Assembly: GCA_002753225.1 (NCBI GenBank) | Contig: PDZS01000019.1 | Coordinates: forward strand, 1-64,000 | DNA length: 64,000 nt | Reading direction: 5' to 3' | Origin: Deltaproteobacteria bacterium YD0425bin51 | GTDB taxonomy: Bacteria; Desulfobacterota; Desulfobacteria; Desulfobacterales; YD0425bin51 | Part shown: positions 36,533 through 47,200 of the stretch, piece by piece | How positions within the stretch are numbered: position 1 is the stretch's first letter | Layout of the letters: every line of letters starts with the position of its first letter | Notes under the pieces: generated by a model | Databases searched by the model: none | Told to the model about the DNA's origin: nothing | The model's input: only the letters and a program-made list of their open reading frames with translations | Position numbers and translations under genes: made by a program

Positions 36533-37872
36533 TAAATATAATCGGAGATGATTTACTCGAAAGTTTTAAAGAATTTATTTCTTCAAATACAGGTATTTCC
36601 ATAAGAAAACAAGACACAGACAACTTTAAGAAAATTTTATCTGAAAGGATAAAATTATTAAATTTAGAATCACCCAATAAATATTATGATCTTCTTATAA
36701 ATTCCTATGACGGAAGAGTAGAAATTAGGAATTTATCAAATCTTTTGACAACTGGGGAAAGTTATTTTTTTCGTGATAAAGGGCAGATAAGCACTCTTAA
36801 AAATTTTATCCTTCCTGAGATTTTTAAAAAAAAAGAAAAAGAAAAAAGAATAAGGATACTTAGCGCAGGTTGTTCAACAGGGGAAGAGCCTTATTCAATT
36901 GCTATTCTTATAACTAAATTAATTGCAAACCTTTATGATTGGAAGATTAATATTATTGGCATAGATATAAATGAAAATTCTATTGAAAGAGCAAAAAAAG
37001 CTACATATACTGACTGGTCATTTCGTATGGTGGAACCTGATCTAAAAATTGGCTATTTTAGCCAAAAAAATGATAAATGGATTTTAGATGATAAGATTCG
37101 CAACATGGTTAATTTTTTTACTATTAATCTTATAGCAGATACCCTTCCTAATTATAGCATCCAGTTATGTGATTTTGATATTATATTATGCAGAAATGTT
37201 TTTATATATTTTAACAATAATTCCATTGCTATTGTATTAAAAAAATTATTAAATACTCTTAATGAAGAGGGTTATCTCATAACAGGGCATGGTGAATTGT
37301 ACGCTCAAAATCTATCTCATTTAAAACCATTGGTACTGAGTGATTCTGTTATTTATAGAAAGGTTACAGATCCAATTACAGTCCCACCTAAAGCTGAAAA
37401 GCCTCAAGAGATAGAAAAAAAAGGGAAACCTATATATCCAAAAACTAAAGAGATTAAGAAAGAGGATAAGCCTTTCACTACACCAAATAATTTAGATACG
37501 TATATGACTATGGCAAAGTCATATGCAAATTCAAGTGACTATAATAAGGCTATAGAAGCCTGCAGAAAAGCTATTGAGGTTAATTCTAACTTTGCAGAAC
37601 CCTATTTTTTACTTGCTCATATAGCAGAAGACCTTGGGAATAAAGAGGAAGCAAAAAACTATTTTAAAAAAGTGATATATCTTTCCCCTAAATTTATTGC
37701 TGCATATGTTGAACTTGGAGCACTTTATAATTTAGAAAAAGATATAATACGCGCAAAAAAAATGTATTCAACAGCAAAAGAACTATTAATGGATGTTCCA
37801 CGTGAAACATTTATTGATGGATACGAAACAATGACTGCAGGAGAGCTGCTTGAATATTTAAAACAATATTAA
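36529..37872 (+). CDS. CheR-type methyltransferase with TPR tail (WspC-like)
   Basis: A 447-residue SAM-dependent methyltransferase predicted to methylate receptor glutamates. Seen directly: the N-terminal CheR helical domain, GESYFFRD, the SAM motif CSTGEEPYS and the CRNVFIYF segment. A Pro/Lys-rich linker (about 280-315) and about three TPR repeats (about 320-430) follow. A TPR tail after CheR is typical of alternative chemosensory systems such as Wsp (WspC) and Frz rather than of flagellar chemotaxis. The start overlaps the diguanylate cyclase stop by 4 bases. Its substrate is probably the receptor at 38926. Confidence 0.92.
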   Translation: MINIIGDDLLESFKEFISSNTGISIRKQDTDNFKKILSERIKLLNLESPNKYYDLLINSYDGRVEIRNLSNLLTTGESYFFRDKGQISTLKNFILPEIFKKKEKEKRIRILSAGCSTGEEPYSIAILITKLIANLYDWKINIIGIDINENSIERAKKATYTDWSFRMVEPDLKIGYFSQKNDKWILDDKIRNMVNFFTINLIADTLPNYSIQLCDFDIILCRNVFIYFNNNSIAIVLKKLLNTLNEEGYLITGHGELYAQNLSHLKPLVLSDSVIYRKVTDPITVPPKAEKPQEIEKKGKPIYPKTKEIKKEDKPFTTPNNLDTYMTMAKSYANSSDYNKAIEACRKAIEVNSNFAEPYFLLAHIAEDLGNKEEAKNYFKKVIYLSPKFIAAYVELGALYNLEKDIIRAKKMYSTAKELLMDVPRETFIDGYETMTAGELLEYLKQY

Positions 37873-37885
37873 TAGAGGACACTAT

Positions 37886-38899
37886 ATGCCAGAAACATCT
37901 TATTTTATATTTAGTCTTTATGACTCTTTATTTGCATTAGAGTCTAAAATTGTAAAAGAGACTTTTCATCTGCCTGAGATAACTACAATAGAAGAGGCTC
38001 CGCCTTCTATTGTAGGAGTAATGAATCTTCGCAATAAGATAATACCAGTAATGGATTTAAACATAAGGTTTGGACACCCTTATAAAACATACTCACCTCA
38101 AAATGGAGTTGTAACAATTGAAATAAAAGGATTTCTGATGGGTATCATTGTGAGCGATGTATACAATGTTATAAATATACCCTCAGAAGATATAGAACCA
38201 ACGCCATTTAATGGACTTGAGGGAACAACTCAACCTCGCTTTATAAGTGGCCAGGCAAAAGCAGAAAATGATATAATAATGATATTAAATCATAATGCTA
38301 TTATTGATTTTGGAATAAGTATACTTTCAAATACTGATTTAAAGTCAAAAGAATCTAATTATTTCTGCCCTGAAGCAAGCGATGAAGAGAAAAAAGTTTT
38401 TCATAAAAGATCACAGGAACTGATGAAGCTTCTCTATGATGAAACTTCATCTAATTTATCTCCAATGGCAGTAATTGGACTAAACAATGAATATTTTGGA
38501 TTTGATTTAGATTTTGTTAGGGAATTTTTTGTTATTAAAGAGCTTACGAAAGTTCCATGTTGTCCGAGTCATATTGTTGGCAACATGAACCTTAGGGGAA
38601 GCATTCTTACTATAGTTGATATAAGAGGTTTGCTTAATATTCCAATTAATACTAATGCTCTTTTAAATAAGGTTGTTATTACATCCACAGGAGATGATAT
38701 TTTAGGAATTGCTGTTGAAGAAGTTTTTGATGTTTTTTATATAAAGCCCTCAGATATAACTCATGTTCCTGTAGCTGTTCAAACTTTAAGCGAAAAATTT
38801 ATAAAAGGGAATTCTCCATATGGAAGTAAAATGATGACTGTTCTTGATTTAAAGAAAATTCTTTCTGATGAAAGTATAATTATAAATGAAGAAGTATAA
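37886..38899 (+). CDS. Double-domain CheW coupling protein
   Basis: A 337-residue protein with two CheW folds in tandem, the first at about 3-150 and the second at about 185-330. Each has the typical LR...VMDLN or LRG...VVDIRG segment near the middle. CheW proteins bridge receptor and CheA kinase. Canonical Wsp operons carry two separate CheW proteins (WspB and WspD); one fused protein takes their place here, which is the main departure from the model operon. It lies 13 bases after cheR and 26 bases before the receptor. No other domain is visible. Confidence 0.9.
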   Translation: MPETSYFIFSLYDSLFALESKIVKETFHLPEITTIEEAPPSIVGVMNLRNKIIPVMDLNIRFGHPYKTYSPQNGVVTIEIKGFLMGIIVSDVYNVINIPSEDIEPTPFNGLEGTTQPRFISGQAKAENDIIMILNHNAIIDFGISILSNTDLKSKESNYFCPEASDEEKKVFHKRSQELMKLLYDETSSNLSPMAVIGLNNEYFGFDLDFVREFFVIKELTKVPCCPSHIVGNMNLRGSILTIVDIRGLLNIPINTNALLNKVVITSTGDDILGIAVEEVFDVFYIKPSDITHVPVAVQTLSEKFIKGNSPYGSKMMTVLDLKKILSDESIIINEEV

Positions 38900-38925
38900 A
38901 TTAAAATATTTTAAGGAGGAAAAAA

Positions 38926-40377
38926 ATGTTTAAAGATTTAAGTCTTAAAAAAAGGATTTTATTTGGGTATAGCGTCCCTGTTATTTTGCCTTTTATTGCA
39001 TTTTTAGTCATATATTTTAATGCAGATAAATTAGAACATCAGCAAGAACTTGTTGATAAGGCAAATGAAATAACAATTAAAACTATAGAAATTGGAAGTT
39101 ACTTATCAGAAATACAAAAATCTTCCAGAGGTTATATTATTGTTAAAAATGAGAATTCGTTAAGAAACTTTGAAAAATATATAAGAGATTTTAAAGAAAA
39201 TTATAAATCTTTAGAAAAGATGATTACAGATCCAAAACAGCAGGATAGATTACAAAAAATAGGAGATTTGCAAAATAAAATTGAAGAATATAATAGAAAT
39301 ATAATCTCTTTGATTAACGATGGAGAAAAGGATAAGGCTGTAGAGATTTTTAAAACATCAGGAGCGCTGACTTTGTCAAATGAAATTCGAACACTTATTG
39401 ATGATTTCTATGCTAGAGAAGAAGAAATTAAGAATGGAAGAAAAGGAGTAGCTCAAGATGCTACATCTGTACTTAAAACCTCAATATTTATAGGAGTAGT
39501 TTCTACTGTTATTGTATCAATATTATTTGGTTTATGGATTGCATCTGGAATAAGCAGTTCAATAGCTGAGACTATAAGGACAATGTCAACAGCTTCTACA
39601 GAAATGGCAACAACTGTTGCTCAGCATGAAAGAACTGCAAGCCAGCAGGCTGTTATGATCAATGAAATGACAACTACTATGGATGAATTGGGTGCTTCAG
39701 CATGGAAAACTGCTGAGCAGTCTGAATTTGTTGTGGAAAATGCAAAAAATTCTACTAAAATAATAGGAGATGGCTCAAACAAAGTAAGACAGGCTATAAC
39801 TTCAATGGATGGATTAAAAGATAGGGTTGGAACTATAGCTGATCAGATACTTAAACTAAGCGAACAAACTAGTCAGGTTGGAACTATAGCTGAAATTATT
39901 AAAGATTTGTCAAGCCAGATTAATATGCTGGCTTTAAATGCTGCAGTTGAAGCAGCAAGAGCAGGCGAGCATGGAAAAGGGTTTGCTGTTGTTTCTGCAG
40001 AAGTTAGAAAGTTAGCTGCTGAAAGTAAAAAATCAGTTGAGCAGGCAAAAACAATCATATCTGATGTTCAAAGAGCTACGAATTCAACAATAATGGCAAC
40101 AGAAGAAGGTACAAAAGCAGTAGATGAGGTTACAGGTCTTGCTAGAAAAGTTGGCGAACTATTTGAGGATTTATCTGGAGCTGTAGAAAATGTTTATAAT
40201 AATTCTCAGCAAAGCCTGTTAAATGCAAAACAGCAGTCAACTGCTATAAAACAGGTCGTAGATGCAACTAATACTATAAATACAGGAGCAAAGGAAACCG
40301 CAGCAGGTATTAGCCAGACTAAAATAGGAATAGAAAAATTAAATGAAGCAGCTCAAAAATTAAAGACCCTTGTTTAA
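38926..40377 (+). CDS. Methyl-accepting chemotaxis protein of the Wsp-like operon
   Basis: A 483-residue receptor. First membrane segment about 11-30, a periplasmic helical region of about 150 residues that looks like a four-helix-bundle/CHASE3-type sensor, second membrane segment about 186-208, then the cytoplasmic signalling coiled coil. The conserved hairpin tip is present ([19 protein letters not shown]). A HAMP domain is not obvious. A strong ribosome binding site (AAGGAGGA) precedes the ATG. In Wsp systems the receptor responds to surface contact or envelope stress and drives CheA; the stimulus here is unknown. Neighbours (double CheW before, CheA after) support assignment to this pathway. 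Confidence 0.9.
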   Translation: MFKDLSLKKRILFGYSVPVILPFIAFLVIYFNADKLEHQQELVDKANEITIKTIEIGSYLSEIQKSSRGYIIVKNENSLRNFEKYIRDFKENYKSLEKMITDPKQQDRLQKIGDLQNKIEEYNRNIISLINDGEKDKAVEIFKTSGALTLSNEIRTLIDDFYAREEEIKNGRKGVAQDATSVLKTSIFIGVVSTVIVSILFGLWIASGISSSIAETIRTMSTASTEMATTVAQHERTASQQAVMINEMTTTMDELGASAWKTAEQSEFVVENAKNSTKIIGDGSNKVRQAITSMDGLKDRVGTIADQILKLSEQTSQVGTIAEIIKDLSSQINMLALNAAVEAARAGEHGKGFAVVSAEVRKLAAESKKSVEQAKTIISDVQRATNSTIMATEEGTKAVDEVTGLARKVGELFEDLSGAVENVYNNSQQSLLNAKQQSTAIKQVVDATNTINTGAKETAAGISQTKIGIEKLNEAAQKLKTLV

Positions 40378-40397
40378 TTTAATATTGGGTGACAATA

Positions 40398-42530
40398 ATG
40401 GTAGAAGATAAAGAGATAAGAGATATATTTAAGGTTGAGAGCGCCGATAGGTTAACCAGAATAATGGATGGATTACTAATTTTAGATAAAGATCCGTCAA
40501 ATATGGTTGTAATTGAAGATATATTCAGGGAAGCTCATAGTCTAAAGGGCGCTGCTAGAATGATTGGTCTTACTGAAGTTGAGACTATATCACATGTTTT
40601 TGAAGATATTTTAGGAGGTATAAAAAAATCAGGAACAAGTATAAAGCCTGAAATTATAGATAGACTATATAAAGGTGTAGATACCATCCGTGAATTAATT
40701 AATGAAGCTGCTACAGGAGAACCTGCTAATGTATCTATTCCTGAAATTATTGAACATCTTAAAAGTGAAAAAGAACTTCCTAAAGTTGAACCAGAGAAAC
40801 AAGCAGAAATTAAACCAGAAATCAAAACAGACATCAAAACAGATATAGAAAAATTTCAGATAGATACAATAAGAATTAATACAAGTGTATTAGACCTTTT
40901 AATGAGCGGAATTGGAGAGCTTACTGTTTCAAAAATAAGGGTATCGAGTAGACTTACTGAAGTTGATAAGATAATCGAGCTTTGGGAGCAGTTAAAAAAA
41001 CATAATGACATGGAATTAATTGATAGCATAGGAAATCTTTTAAATAAATTCAGGAGCGCAGCTAGTGATGATACATCTAGGCTTGAGCTTATAGCCAATA
41101 AATTAGAAGAAGAAGTACGTTCCATGAGGCTGCTTCCCATGTCAACAATTTTCAATCTATTCCCAAGGATGGTAAGGGATATATCAAAGCAGAAGGGTAA
41201 AGAAGTTGATTTAATAATAGATGGAGGGAGCACATTTGCTGATAAGGGAATAATAGAAGAAATGAAATCTCCCATTATGCATATGATAAGAAACGCTATT
41301 GATCATGGAATAGAGCTTCCTGAAGAACGCTTAAAAAAAGGGAAATTTCGTACAGGGATTGTTCTTTTGAAGGGGAGTCAAACTCCAACAAATATTGTTA
41401 TAGAAGTAAGTGATGATGGAAAAGGGATAGATATTGAAGAGATTAAGCGTACAGCCTTAAAGCGTAAATTATTTAATGAAGATGAACTTGCTGTAATGAA
41501 TCAAAATCAGATACAATCCCTTATATTTATGTCTGGATTTTCAACCAGTTCATTTGTTACAGATGTTTCAGGAAGAGGAATAGGTCTTGATGTTGTGCGG
41601 GCAAATATAGAAAGGCTTAAAGGAAATATCGAAATTGACTCAAAGCCTAATATTGGATGCACAATTAAGATTTTACTACCAATAACCCTGGCTACTGCTC
41701 GTGTCTTTATTATTTCTATTGATAAAATCTTTTATGCAATTCCTGTAGAATCAATAAAGACTAACTCCCTTATACACAAGAAAGACATCTTCACAATTGA
41801 AGGGCGTGAAACAATTATTCATGAGGATAAGCCTGTTTCCATAGTTAAATTATCAGAGCTTCTTCAGCTTAATAAATTAAAAACAGAAGATGAACATTCA
41901 GACTCTAAAGCTGAAGTTTTTCCATGTATTATTATTTTTTCAGGACCTGAGACATTAGCTTTAATAGTTGATGAAGTTATAGAAGAACAAGAAATAGTTT
42001 TAAAACCCCAAGGACGAATACTTAAAAGAGTACGAAATATTATTGGTGCTACAATATTAGGAACTGGCGAAGTATGCATGGTTTTAAACCCTCATGATCT
42101 TATCAGAACTGTAAGGAAGAAAGAAATATCTTTAATTGCAGGGAAACATGAAGAAGAACAGGAGAGCAAAAAGATAATATTAATGGCGGAAGACAGCATT
42201 ACAACACGAACACAGGTTAAAAGGATTTTAGAAGGAGCAGGATATGATGTAGTTGCTGCAGTAGATGGACTTGATGCCTACAATAAGCTTAATTCCCGTC
42301 CATTTGATGCTATTATAAGCGATATTAATATGCCTAACATGGATGGGTTAACATTGGCTGCTAAAGTGCGTGAGAATAAAAACTATAAAGAAATGCCAAT
42401 AATTCTTGTGACTTCACTATCATCAGAAGAAGACAAAAAAAGAGGTATAGAAGCTGGAGCGAACGCATATATAACAAAACCTTCTTTTGATCAAAAAACA
42501 TTACTTGACACATTGAAAAGATTAGTATGA
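40398..42530 (+). CDS. CheA-receiver hybrid histidine kinase (WspE-like)
   Basis: A 710-residue kinase. Order: Hpt domain with phospho-accepting His47 in REAHSLKGAA, a Pro/Glu/Lys linker, dimerisation domain, ATPase domain (RNAIDHGIE, SDDGKGID, GRGIGLDVV), CheW-like regulatory domain, and a C-terminal receiver with Asp642. A CheA with a fused receiver is typical of WspE and other non-flagellar systems. I choose the ATG at 40398 because GGGTGA just upstream is a plausible ribosome binding site; a GTG at 40389 lies inside that site. The stop overlaps the cheB start (ATGA). It should phosphorylate the diguanylate cyclase at 35597 and the methylesterase that follows. Confidence 0.93.
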   Translation: MVEDKEIRDIFKVESADRLTRIMDGLLILDKDPSNMVVIEDIFREAHSLKGAARMIGLTEVETISHVFEDILGGIKKSGTSIKPEIIDRLYKGVDTIRELINEAATGEPANVSIPEIIEHLKSEKELPKVEPEKQAEIKPEIKTDIKTDIEKFQIDTIRINTSVLDLLMSGIGELTVSKIRVSSRLTEVDKIIELWEQLKKHNDMELIDSIGNLLNKFRSAASDDTSRLELIANKLEEEVRSMRLLPMSTIFNLFPRMVRDISKQKGKEVDLIIDGGSTFADKGIIEEMKSPIMHMIRNAIDHGIELPEERLKKGKFRTGIVLLKGSQTPTNIVIEVSDDGKGIDIEEIKRTALKRKLFNEDELAVMNQNQIQSLIFMSGFSTSSFVTDVSGRGIGLDVVRANIERLKGNIEIDSKPNIGCTIKILLPITLATARVFIISIDKIFYAIPVESIKTNSLIHKKDIFTIEGRETIIHEDKPVSIVKLSELLQLNKLKTEDEHSDSKAEVFPCIIIFSGPETLALIVDEVIEEQEIVLKPQGRILKRVRNIIGATILGTGEVCMVLNPHDLIRTVRKKEISLIAGKHEEEQESKKIILMAEDSITTRTQVKRILEGAGYDVVAAVDGLDAYNKLNSRPFDAIISDINMPNMDGLTLAAKVRENKNYKEMPIILVTSLSSEEDKKRGIEAGANAYITKPSFDQKTLLDTLKRLV

Positions 42531-43576
42531 TTGAAAATTCTAAACTGATAAAAGTTTTGCTTGTTGATGACTCACCTACTGCTATTGCTCTTATAAAAAA
42601 AATGCTATCCGATTCTTTAGACATAAAAGTTGTAGGGACTGCATGTAATGGAAAAGAAGCAATAGATCTTATTCCACTTTTAAAGCCAGATGTAGTCTGT
42701 ATAGATTTATTTATGCCTGTAATGGATGGAACTATTCTCACAAAAGAGATTATGGCAAAGTATCCTAGACCAATACTTATAATAAGTTCTCATTTAGAGG
42801 ATAGTTCACAAAATATTTTTAAAATTCTTGAAGCAGGCGCTCTAGATACATTTGCAAAACCTAAAGGTATTTCTAACTTAGAAATAAAAAGGTTATCTAT
42901 TGAGCTTGTAAGTAAAATTAGAATTATTTCTGGAGTTCATGTTTTTAAGAAAGTTCAGAATAGACAGATAGATAATTTAAATAAATCTGTAGTAACATTA
43001 AATGGTAAAGTCATTCCTCGTATTGTTGTAATAGGCGCATCCACTGGAGGACCTCAAGCTCTTCAGGCAATTCTTTCAAATCTTCCAGCAAATTTTCCTA
43101 TTCCTATTGTCTGTATTCAGCATATTAGTGATGGATTTTTGAAAGATTTTATATCATGGCTTTCATCACAATGTAAACTGAAAGTATCTATAGCAAAATC
43201 AGGAGAACTTCCATTAAGAGGGACAATATATTTCCCTCAAGAAGGAACACACTTAAAATTTGATAACAGCGGAAGATTTTATATATCTCTAGAATCCCCT
43301 TTTCAAGGACACAAACCTTCTATTACAGTTACAATGAATTCAGCAGCCGCTCATTTTGGAAAATCTACAATCGGAATCCTTTTAACAGGTATGGGGGCTG
43401 ATGGAGCAGAAGGGATGAAATGTATAAGCTTGATTGGAGGAATTACCATTGCTCAGGATGAAGAAACCTGTGTTGTTTTTGGAATGCCGAAGCAGGCAAT
43501 AGAATTAGGAGCTGCCCAGTATGTCATGCCGCTATCTGATATATCGTCAAATATCATGAAATTGGTTAATTTATGA
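42527..43576 (+). CDS. Chemoreceptor methylesterase CheB (WspF-like)
   Basis: A 349-residue two-domain protein: a receiver (Asp60 in CIDLFMPVMDG) and a C-terminal methylesterase/deamidase with the catalytic serine Ser172 in GASTGGP and a matching CIQHIS segment and GMGADGAEGM loop. It removes methyl groups from receptor glutamates and gives adaptation against the CheR at 36529. It overlaps both neighbours by 4 bases (ATGA at each end), which ties it to the CheA hybrid upstream and, unusually, to a metallo-hydrolase downstream. No truncation is visible. Confidence 0.94.
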   Translation: MIENSKLIKVLLVDDSPTAIALIKKMLSDSLDIKVVGTACNGKEAIDLIPLLKPDVVCIDLFMPVMDGTILTKEIMAKYPRPILIISSHLEDSSQNIFKILEAGALDTFAKPKGISNLEIKRLSIELVSKIRIISGVHVFKKVQNRQIDNLNKSVVTLNGKVIPRIVVIGASTGGPQALQAILSNLPANFPIPIVCIQHISDGFLKDFISWLSSQCKLKVSIAKSGELPLRGTIYFPQEGTHLKFDNSGRFYISLESPFQGHKPSITVTMNSAAAHFGKSTIGILLTGMGADGAEGMKCISLIGGITIAQDEETCVVFGMPKQAIELGAAQYVMPLSDISSNIMKLVNL

Positions 43577-44226
43577 ATATATTTTTAGATATTGTTCAAG
43601 TACAGTTGTCTAAAATGGTTACATTTTCTTATATTGTTGGAGATAAATCTTCCATGAACTGTGCTTTAATTGATCCAGCCTTTGACACAAAAAAGCTATT
43701 AGACATGATAAAAAAGCGAGGATATGGGGCAACTCATATTTTAAACACTCATTGCCACTCAGATCATACTGCAGGAAATGCTGCAGTAAAATCTTCTACA
43801 ACAGCAAAACTCGCCATTCATTTTGAGGATGCTAAAAGACTTAGCGCTATTTTAAATAAAGCATTTTCAATGATTTTAGGCGGAAATTCATCTCCTAAAC
43901 CTGATATATTGCTTAAAGACGGAGATATTATTCAGATTGGAAGCATATCTTTACAAGTGATTCATACACCAGGACATACTCCTGGTGGAGTCTGTTTCTA
44001 TACTAACGGAAATCTTTTTACTGGAGACACTCTTTTTGTTGGAGGAGTTGGAAGAACAGACCTACCTGGCGGATCAATGTCACAACTATTAAAATCAATT
44101 CATGAAAAAATTTATACCCTTCCTTCAGATACTATAATCTGGCCAGGTCATAATTATGGTCTGTTCCCATATTCTACTATTTCAGATGAAAAAAGAAGTA
44201 ATCCTTTTACTATGAAAAATCAATAA
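43573..44226 (+). CDS. Metallo-beta-lactamase-fold hydrolase, glyoxalase II-like
   Basis: A 217-residue cytoplasmic hydrolase with the HxHxDH zinc motif (H60-C-H62-S-D64-H65), followed by HTPGHTPGG, FTGDTLFVGGVGRTDLPGG and PGHNYG, all typical of the glyoxalase II/GloB-like subgroup. The likely chemistry is thioester hydrolysis, for example of glutathione or other thiol esters. The start overlaps the cheB stop, so it is translated from the chemosensory transcript, although no functional link is evident. An alternative assignment is a persulfide dioxygenase-like enzyme; I cannot separate the two by eye. Confidence 0.85.
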   Translation: MNIFLDIVQVQLSKMVTFSYIVGDKSSMNCALIDPAFDTKKLLDMIKKRGYGATHILNTHCHSDHTAGNAAVKSSTTAKLAIHFEDAKRLSAILNKAFSMILGGNSSPKPDILLKDGDIIQIGSISLQVIHTPGHTPGGVCFYTNGNLFTGDTLFVGGVGRTDLPGGSMSQLLKSIHEKIYTLPSDTIIWPGHNYGLFPYSTISDEKRSNPFTMKNQ

Positions 44227-44241
44227 AACATAGGAGGTTAT

Positions 44242-47200
44242 ATGTTTAAAAAACTTTTTTTGATTTTATTTTTACTAACATTTTTTACTAACAGTATAAT
44301 CTATGCAAGAGGTGAAACTGTTATGTCTAAGACTGTTACAAAGGGAGCTAATAAAGAGACAACCATAGATGATAAAGATCCAATTAATATGGCTACAGGA
44401 GAGTATTATTTTACGATTCCTTTGTTTTCTCTTGGTGGCACTCTTCCTTTAAATTATAATCTTTATTATGGATCTCAAGTTGATTCAAAAAGGGATGAAT
44501 TTGATGGATTACCTAATCTCCCTTTTAGCAGTAATCACGGAAGATTTTTGATTCTATATAAAAAAATTTATAACGGGAAAAATTATGATGAGATATTTGC
44601 TGAAACAGGGGAAGGGAATGAAATAGGCTTTAATAATAAAGATGGATTCTGGTCTGTAGCTTATAATGAAAGAACTGTATATCAACTAAAAGAAACAACA
44701 GATTATTTTTATATGTTAGATCCTGAAGAAGAGCTCCTATATACTTATCACAAAGAAACAAACGAGGTGACAAGCATCATTGCAAAACTTGTACGACTTG
44801 AAGATAGAAATGGCAACGCTATAACATATACTAAATCAGGTAATGAGGATATCATAAGTGATGGATTGGGAAGAGAAATAAGGCTTACTTTATCAGATTT
44901 TTCTGGTTCATTGTATGTAACACAAATTAAAGACGGGCAAAATAGGACTTATTCATTTACTTATGAAGATAACCCTGCAGACAATTCTGGCAAATATACT
45001 TTAAGGTCAATCTCTGATCCCCTTGGAAATATTACTACTTTTTATTATGGGGGAAATCATCGCATAACAAAGCTTAAAAAACCTATGGACAATATTCCAT
45101 ATCAGCAGTCTTATATGGAGGATCCTAACAATAGAGGGATTGTTGCTAATCAAAAAGACGCATATGATAATGTTACCACAATAACAAAACTTGTATATGA
45201 CCCTTATAACAATACTGAAAGTCAGTTTGAAATTACTTATCCTGATGGTACTAAGAGAAATATTTCTCACACAAATTATTCAAAAGTAATGAAGTCTATA
45301 ATTGATCAAAGCGGAAAAACAGCATACTTTAATTCAAATTCGTTAAAAGATATAGTAACAGGCATAACGGATAGAATAGGCGATGTATCAACTATAAGTT
45401 ATGACAGCTTATCAGGAAAAATATCTTCATTTGTTAATGCAATGGGTGTTAGCACAACTTTTAATTACACAGCCCAATCTCAGACTTTCACTAATCCAGT
45501 AAATAATGAACAGGTATCATTTGATTTTTACAATATTACTAAAATCAACTATCCTGATGGGAAAAATGAGCTCTTTGCTTATGATATAAAGGGGAACCTT
45601 ACTCAATATACTGATCAAACAGCCAATATATGGACATATACCTACAGCGATAAAGGACAGATGTTAACTTCGACAAATCCTTCTGGAGGTAAAATTACAA
45701 ACAGTTACAACACAGATGGAACTCTGTCGTCAAGCTTTGATTCAGAAACTGGAACAACTACTTACTCTTATGATGTATATAAAAGAGTATCAGGAATCAC
45801 AAGGCCAGATAATTCAACTCAACTTATAGAATATAATCTTAAGGATTTGTTAACTTCAATAACAGATGAAAATAATCATAAATATCAATTTGCTTATGAT
45901 AAAAATGATAATTTGACAACAGTAACTGACCCTAAAGCCTGCCAAACAAAATATAGTTATGATCTAATGGATAGAGTTATCCAAATAACAGATAGATTAG
46001 GAAAAATAACATCACTCTCATATGATAATATGGAACGCTTATCATCATTTACTGATCCAAATAATATTAAAAGCAGCCTTATTTATAATAATAGAGGCTG
46101 GCTTACTAATAAACAAAAAGATAACAGAATTTGGAAAACAGGTTATGACGATGAGGGAATTATATCATCGTTAGCAAGCCCAATGAACAGAACTTATACT
46201 TATCAGACAAATAAATTAGGCGCTGTTACTTCTATAACAAATCCTCTTAATAACACTACTAATTTTTATAGGGATAGCATGGATAGGATTATAGAAATAA
46301 GCGATCCTCTTAATAGAAAAATAACATATACCTATGATGGTAATGGAATGCTTTTATCTTCAGGGATATCTTCTGTCTGTACTGCAAATTATACTAGAAA
46401 TAATATAGGACTTTTAACTGATATTACTGACTGCAGAGGTAAAGTCTGGCATTTTAGTTATACAGGGATGGGAAGATTGGCTTCAACTAATGATCCACTA
46501 GGAAATACATGGTCATATAACTATGATAATAGAGGACGGCTTAAAACTATCACTTTTCCTGAAAATAAAACACTTAATAGAACTTATGATAATGTCGGAA
46601 ATATAACTAAACTTGAGTCAGGAACATCTATTATCCAGTTTAGCTATGATGAACTAAATAGATTGGTCAGTGCAAATGATATCTCCTTTTCACTTGATTC
46701 TGAAGGACGCATTACTTCTACTGAAAATAACGGTTCCTCGTTTAGTGGTTCTTATGACAGCGGCGGAAGGCTTATACAAGTTAATTATAACAATTCCCTA
46801 TTTTCAGTAACATATACTTATGATGCAACTACAGGACTTCTTTCAACAGTTAAAGATAACCTTACAAACACACAGGTAGCTTTTACTTATGATGATGATG
46901 AGCGTGTTATAGGAGTGAATCGTTCAAATAGTGTAAACTCTATCTTTACCTATGATGATGCAAATAGATTAACAAGAATTCAAGAAGGGAATATTATTGA
47001 TCTTAAATACACCTTAGATTCAGCAGGACACGTAACAAACCTTGATATGACAGCTCCGTTAAATCCTGCTAATTATCTTGTTTCTCAAGATAAAAGCTTT
47101 ACTTATGATTCAGCATCTCAACTAAACAGTACAGGCTATACTTATGATTCTAAAGGATATTTGACGGCTTCACCTGATTATAGTTTTACATGGGATTCTT

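Noticed and set aside
40389..40397. GTG start for the CheA-REC hybrid
   Set aside because: This GTG falls within the likely ribosome binding site GGGTGA of the ATG at 40398, which is the better start.
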